A DNA stretch of 28,384 nt, taken from the NCBI GenBank assembly GCA_048173955.1, contig DBEYOB010000009.1, positions 1 to 28,384 of the forward strand, read 5' to 3'. The DNA comes from CAZUFB01 sp048173955. GTDB taxonomy: Bacteria > Actinomycetota > Coriobacteriia > Coriobacteriales > UMGS124. Below are positions 24,120-28,384 of this stretch, piece by piece. The translations under genes and the position numbers were made by a program. Position 1 is the first letter of the stretch. Each line of letters starts with the position of its first letter. Under the pieces are notes generated by a model. It was not told the DNA's origin, searched no databases, and worked only from the letters and a program-made list of their open reading frames with translations.

Positions 24120-24264
24120 CCGCACGGCTCGCCGCGCACGCGGCCCGCACCCGCCCGGCGCCGTCGGGCGCGGGTCGCGGCGGGGTCGGCCGAAAGGTTG
24201 ATGGGGGCGGCGAAAATGACGGCATCCCACCAGACGAGGCGATCTCCCCTCCACCCTCGGGTTT

Positions 24265-24310
24265 CCGACCTAAAATCGGGCCCGCGTAGCAAATCCGCCG
24301 GGTATGCACG
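24265..24310 (+). repeat. Dispersed repeat copy C (type 1)
   Basis: The unit begins CCGACCTAAAATCGG and, after the same 21-base lead as the other copies, has a core identical to copy A (24284-24306). It lies on the sense strand 146 bases after the ABC exporter stop and faces copy D 133 bases away. An outer CGGG/CCCG pair can extend its hairpin. Confidence 0.75.
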
Positions 24311-24366
24311 GCGCATGGGGAAGCCGAACGGGCACTGTCTCCGCGCATCGTTCGTCATGCGCGACG

Positions 24367-24414
24367 TTTGCCCAGGTTGTTACATATATAAAATCAAAAC
24401 CAAGCAAGCTTTTA
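24367..24414. other. AT-rich core between repeat copies C and D
   Basis: The 458-base gap 24120-24577 lies between two converging genes and shows no protein gene I can support. Its centre (24378-24414) is strikingly AT-rich, with TACATATATAAAATC. A promoter-like plus-strand pair TTTGCC (24367-24372) and TAAAAT (24389-24394), spacing 16, can be read. No gene follows it in that direction before the converging ffh gene. It is either a relaxed spacer or the promoter of an unseen small RNA. Confidence 0.3.
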
Positions 24415-24435
24415 CGCCTGCGCCGCCCAAAGCGA

Positions 24436-24484
24436 CCGCGCATACCCGTCAAATCTGCTACGAACTGCCCGATTTCCGTCGGGA
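24436..24484 (-). repeat. Dispersed repeat copy D (type 2)
   Basis: On the minus strand the unit reads CCCGACGGAAATCGGG, a perfect 5-base hairpin with a 6-base loop, then CGTAGCAGATTTGACGGG and TATGCGC. It shares the AGATT...ACGGG middle with copy B. It lies on the sense strand after ffh and faces copy C. Confidence 0.75.
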
Positions 24485-24488
24485 GACG

Positions 24489-24519
24489 CGCCGCCCGGGC
24501 AAACGGTACCCGGGCGGCG
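24489..24519 (-). terminator. Strong hairpin after ffh
   Basis: A perfect 11-base stem, CGCCGCCCGGG (24489-24499) and CCCGGGCGGCG (24509-24519), with a 9-base loop, lies 58 bases after the ffh stop. Smaller stems (24527-24543 and 24546-24577) sit closer to the stop. No U-run follows on either strand, so termination is plausible but unproven. Confidence 0.45.
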
Positions 24520-24577
24520 TCCAATTGACGGGCAGTATCCGTCAGGCGGGCCGCGCGGCGAGTCGCGCAGACGCCCG

Positions 24578-26008
<1,431 letters not shown>

Positions 26009-26011
26009 GGC

Positions 26012-26926
26012 TTACTCCTCCTCGCCGGTGATGAGCGCGCGGGAGAACTCGCGCGCGTCGAAGGGCTTCAGGTCGTCGATGGTCTCGCCCACGCCCACGC
26101 GCAGGATGGGCAGCCCGAGGTCGTGGCTCACGGCGAGCGCGATGCCGCCCTTTGCGGTGCCGTCGAGCTTGGTCATCACGACGCCGTCGATCCCGAGGGC
26201 GTTGTTGAACTCCCGCGCCTGGGACAGGCCGTTCTGGCCGGTCGTGGAGTCGATGACGAGCACGACGTGGACGGGCATGCCGGCGCGCTTGCGGGTGACC
26301 TGCACGACCTTGGAGAGCTCGCGCAGAAGGTCGACCGAGGTGTGCAGGCGGCCCGCCGTGTCGATGAGGACGAGGTCGCTCCCCTGGCGCTCGGCGGCCT
26401 CGATCGTGTCGTAGCACACGCTGGCGGGGTCGCTGCCGCGCTCGCGCTTCACCACCTGGACGCCGGCGCGCTCGCCCCAGACCTCGAGCTGCTCGATGGC
26501 GGCGGCGCGGAAGGTGTCGGCGCTGCCGATGATCGGGCGGCGCCCGGCGTCTTTCGCCTCGGAGGCGATCTTGCCCACCGTGGTGGTCTTGCCGGCGCCG
26601 TTGACGCCCACGAACAGCACGCACGAGGGGTTCTGGTCGAAGGGGTCCTCCTCGCACGGCGTGAACGCCTCGGCGAGCAGGTCGACGAGGGCGTCGCGCA
26701 CCTCGCGCACCCCGGTGAGCTCCTCGCGCTGCGACTTTTCGCGCAGCCGCGTCACGACCTGGTCGGTCGCCCCGGCGCCGATGTCGGCCATGATGAGCGT
26801 CGCCTCGAGGTCGTCCCAGAACTCGTCGCCGACCTGCGGTCCGATCTCGAACAGGACGTTGAGCTCGCCCGTGATCTTCTTGCGGGTCTTGCTCAGCCCC
26901 TCTGACAGCCTTTGAAACCATCCCAT
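26012..26926 (-). CDS. ftsY: Signal recognition particle receptor FtsY
   Basis: FtsY is the GTPase receptor that docks the SRP-ribosome complex at the membrane. The 304-residue protein begins MGWFQRLSEGLSKTRKKITG, the amphipathic membrane-targeting helix. It lacks the long acidic A domain found in E. coli. The NG domain follows: GVNGAGKTTTVGKIA, DTFRAAAIEQLEVW, DTAGRLHT, TKLDGTAKGG and GVGETIDDLKPFD. The start is the ATG at 26926, ten bases after AGAGGA; a TTG six codons upstream is unlikely. It follows smc after 68 bases and precedes ffh by three, so all three are probably co-transcribed. Confidence 0.97.
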   Translation of the reverse strand: MGWFQRLSEGLSKTRKKITGELNVLFEIGPQVGDEFWDDLEATLIMADIGAGATDQVVTRLREKSQREELTGVREVRDALVDLLAEAFTPCEEDPFDQNPSCVLFVGVNGAGKTTTVGKIASEAKDAGRRPIIGSADTFRAAAIEQLEVWGERAGVQVVKRERGSDPASVCYDTIEAAERQGSDLVLIDTAGRLHTSVDLLRELSKVVQVTRKRAGMPVHVVLVIDSTTGQNGLSQAREFNNALGIDGVVMTKLDGTAKGGIALAVSHDLGLPILRVGVGETIDDLKPFDAREFSRALITGEEE

Positions 26927-26994
26927 GTCGGTCCATCCTCTCAACAGTCTTGCGAAACCGCCCCGCGGTCGGCGCGGGCCGCCCTCCCCGGAGG

Positions 26995-28384
26995 CTACGA
27001 GGCGTCGGCGAGCGCGCGCTCGAGCTTCTGCGAGACGACGCGGCTCACGCCGTCCGCCTGCATCGAGACGCCGTAGAGCACGTCGGCGCTCTCCATCGTG
27101 CGGCGCTGGTGGCTGATGACGATCAGCTGGGTGCGCGTGCGCAGCACCTCGATGGCGGCGAGCAGGCGGTCGAGGTTCGAATCGTCGAGCGCCGCCTCAA
27201 CCTCGTCGAGGACGTAGAACGGCACCGTCCGGGTGCGATACACGGCGAACAGCAGGCCGAGCGCCGTCAGCGAGCGCTCGCCACCCGAGAGCAGCGACAT
27301 CTTCGTGACGCGCTTCCCGCGCGGCTGGGCCACGACCTCGATGCCCGTCGCCGCCGGGTCGTCGGGCTCGGTCATCTCGAGATGGCCGTTGCCGCCCGGG
27401 AAGAGCATCGAGAAGATCTCCTCGAAGTTCTCGTTGACCTTTTTGAAGGTCTCCAGAAAGCTCGCCTTCATCTTGCGGTCGATGGCCTGGAGGATCTTCG
27501 TCAGGTCGCCTCGCGCGTGCTGGAGGTCCTCGACCTGCTCGCCGATGTAGTCGGCGCGGCGCTTGAGGTTCTCGTACTCCTCGAAGGCGACCTGGTTGAC
27601 CGGGCCGATCTGCGCAAGCTCGCCTTCGAGGCGCTTGAGCTCGCGCTCGTCGGAGGGACGGTCTTCGGGCGGCGGAAGCCGGAGGGCCTCCTCGAGCACC
27701 ACGCCCTCGAGCGACGAGATGGCCTTGACGGCGTTGTCGACCTGCACGTCGAGGCGGCCCTTCTCGACCTTCACGTCGTTCGAGGCGGCCAGCGAGCGGT
27801 TGTGGGCGACGGTGGCGTCCGCCACGGCGACCCTAGCCGCCTCGATGGACTTCCTGAGCGCGGCGGCGTCGCGCTCCGCCGAGCCGGCGCGCTCGCGCAG
27901 CAGGGCCGCGCGCTCCCGGGCGGCCTCCCCCAGCGCGGCGTAGCGCGCGGCGAGGGGGTCGAGCCGTGCGCAGGAGCGCTCGAGCCCCCCGACGAGGGCG
28001 CGGTTCTCCTGGAGGCCCGCCGCAAGGTCGGCGACCTCGCGCTGGAGGCGGGCGCAGCGGCTCTCGAGGCTACCTGCGCGCTCCTGCACGCGGGCGTGCT
28101 CGAGCTGGCAGGAGCTCGCCTCGTCGTGGGCTGCGCGGTCATCGCGCCGCGCGGCATCGAACGCGTCCTGTGCGCGCCCGAGCTCCTCGTCGAGCTCGGC
28201 GATCCTGCGCTCGGCGTCCTCGAGGGCCGCGCCCTCGCGCTCGGACGCCTCCCGGGCCTCCCGGGCCCGCCGGGACGCCTCCTCGCGCTGAGACCTGACG
28301 CGCTCGAGCTCGCGCGCCGCGTCGGAGGCGACCCTGCGCAGGCGGGCCACCTCGGCGGACAGCGACGCCGACTCCCCGTTGAGG
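26995..28384 (-). CDS. smc: Chromosome segregation protein SMC, C-terminal part (runs off the right edge)
   Basis: SMC dimers with ScpA and ScpB compact and segregate the chromosome. Only the last 462 codons are in the window. The sequence opens in the second long coiled coil (Arg/Glu/Ala-rich heptads) and shows the conserved IGPVNQVAFEEYENLKRR segment near the head. It ends in the C-terminal ATPase half with the signature LLSGGERSLTALGLLFAV and Walker B FYVLDEVEAALDD, followed by the TQLIVISHQRRTM H-loop region. The hinge and the N-terminal Walker A head lie outside. It is the first gene seen of the smc-ftsY-ffh operon. Confidence 0.95.
   Translation of the reverse strand, partial: LNGESASLSAEVARLRRVASDAARELERVRSQREEASRRAREAREASEREGAALEDAERRIAELDEELGRAQDAFDAARRDDRAAHDEASSCQLEHARVQERAGSLESRCARLQREVADLAAGLQENRALVGGLERSCARLDPLAARYAALGEAARERAALLRERAGSAERDAAALRKSIEAARVAVADATVAHNRSLAASNDVKVEKGRLDVQVDNAVKAISSLEGVVLEEALRLPPPEDRPSDERELKRLEGELAQIGPVNQVAFEEYENLKRRADYIGEQVEDLQHARGDLTKILQAIDRKMKASFLETFKKVNENFEEIFSMLFPGGNGHLEMTEPDDPAATGIEVVAQPRGKRVTKMSLLSGGERSLTALGLLFAVYRTRTVPFYVLDEVEAALDDSNLDRLLAAIEVLRTRTQLIVISHQRRTMESADVLYGVSMQADGVSRVVSQKLERALADAS

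Overview
The window is about 28.4 kb of GC-rich bacterial chromosome carrying almost only housekeeping genes. Gene content, codon use, the T-box in front of ileS, the rimP-nusA-ylxR-infB order and the smc-ftsY-ffh order fit a high-GC Actinomycetota, most likely class Coriobacteriia (relatives of Collinsella, Olsenella or Eggerthella). This placement rests on the look of the proteins, not on a database search, and the genus cannot be named. Both ends cut through genes: infB at the left and smc at the right.

Layout. 1-2564 (minus): rimP, nusA, ylxR and the start of infB, the translation/transcription factor operon, with a long leader that ends in an intrinsic terminator 57 bases before rimP. 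3058-7295 (minus): guaB (IMP dehydrogenase) followed by leuS. 7446-15130 (minus): ileS, lspA, rluD, a membrane family 2 glycosyltransferase, a ferrochelatase and a DegV protein. The first genes are packed almost without gaps, and ileS is preceded by a well-formed isoleucine T-box with its own terminator. 15541-17006 (minus): an unrecognised 227-residue protein and a HAD phosphatase, divergent from ftsH (plus, 17179-19125). 19258-24119 (plus): a palindrome-rich promoter, a MarR regulator and two translationally coupled ABC exporter half-transporters. 24578-28384 (minus): ffh, ftsY and the C-terminal part of smc.

Two functional themes stand out. Protein targeting and quality control is heavily represented: Ffh, FtsY, LspA and FtsH. 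Translation is represented by InfB, RimP, NusA/YlxR, LeuS, IleS and RluD. The MarR/ABC operon looks like a self-regulated heterodimeric drug or metabolite exporter whose two nucleotide-binding domains carry reciprocal degenerate motifs.

The least expected feature is a repeat found four times, twice at each of two loci (2783-2987 and 24265-24484). At both loci a type 1 copy on the plus strand faces a type 2 copy on the minus strand across about 120-130 bases that include an AT-rich core. The copies share a 21-base hairpin-forming lead and a conserved core starting CGTAGCARAT. The composites resemble paired extragenic palindromes, but no associated transposase is present here. Other points of note are a Cys3His knuckle-like tail on NusA, the rimP leader, and an ileS T-box with an enlarged antiterminator bulge.
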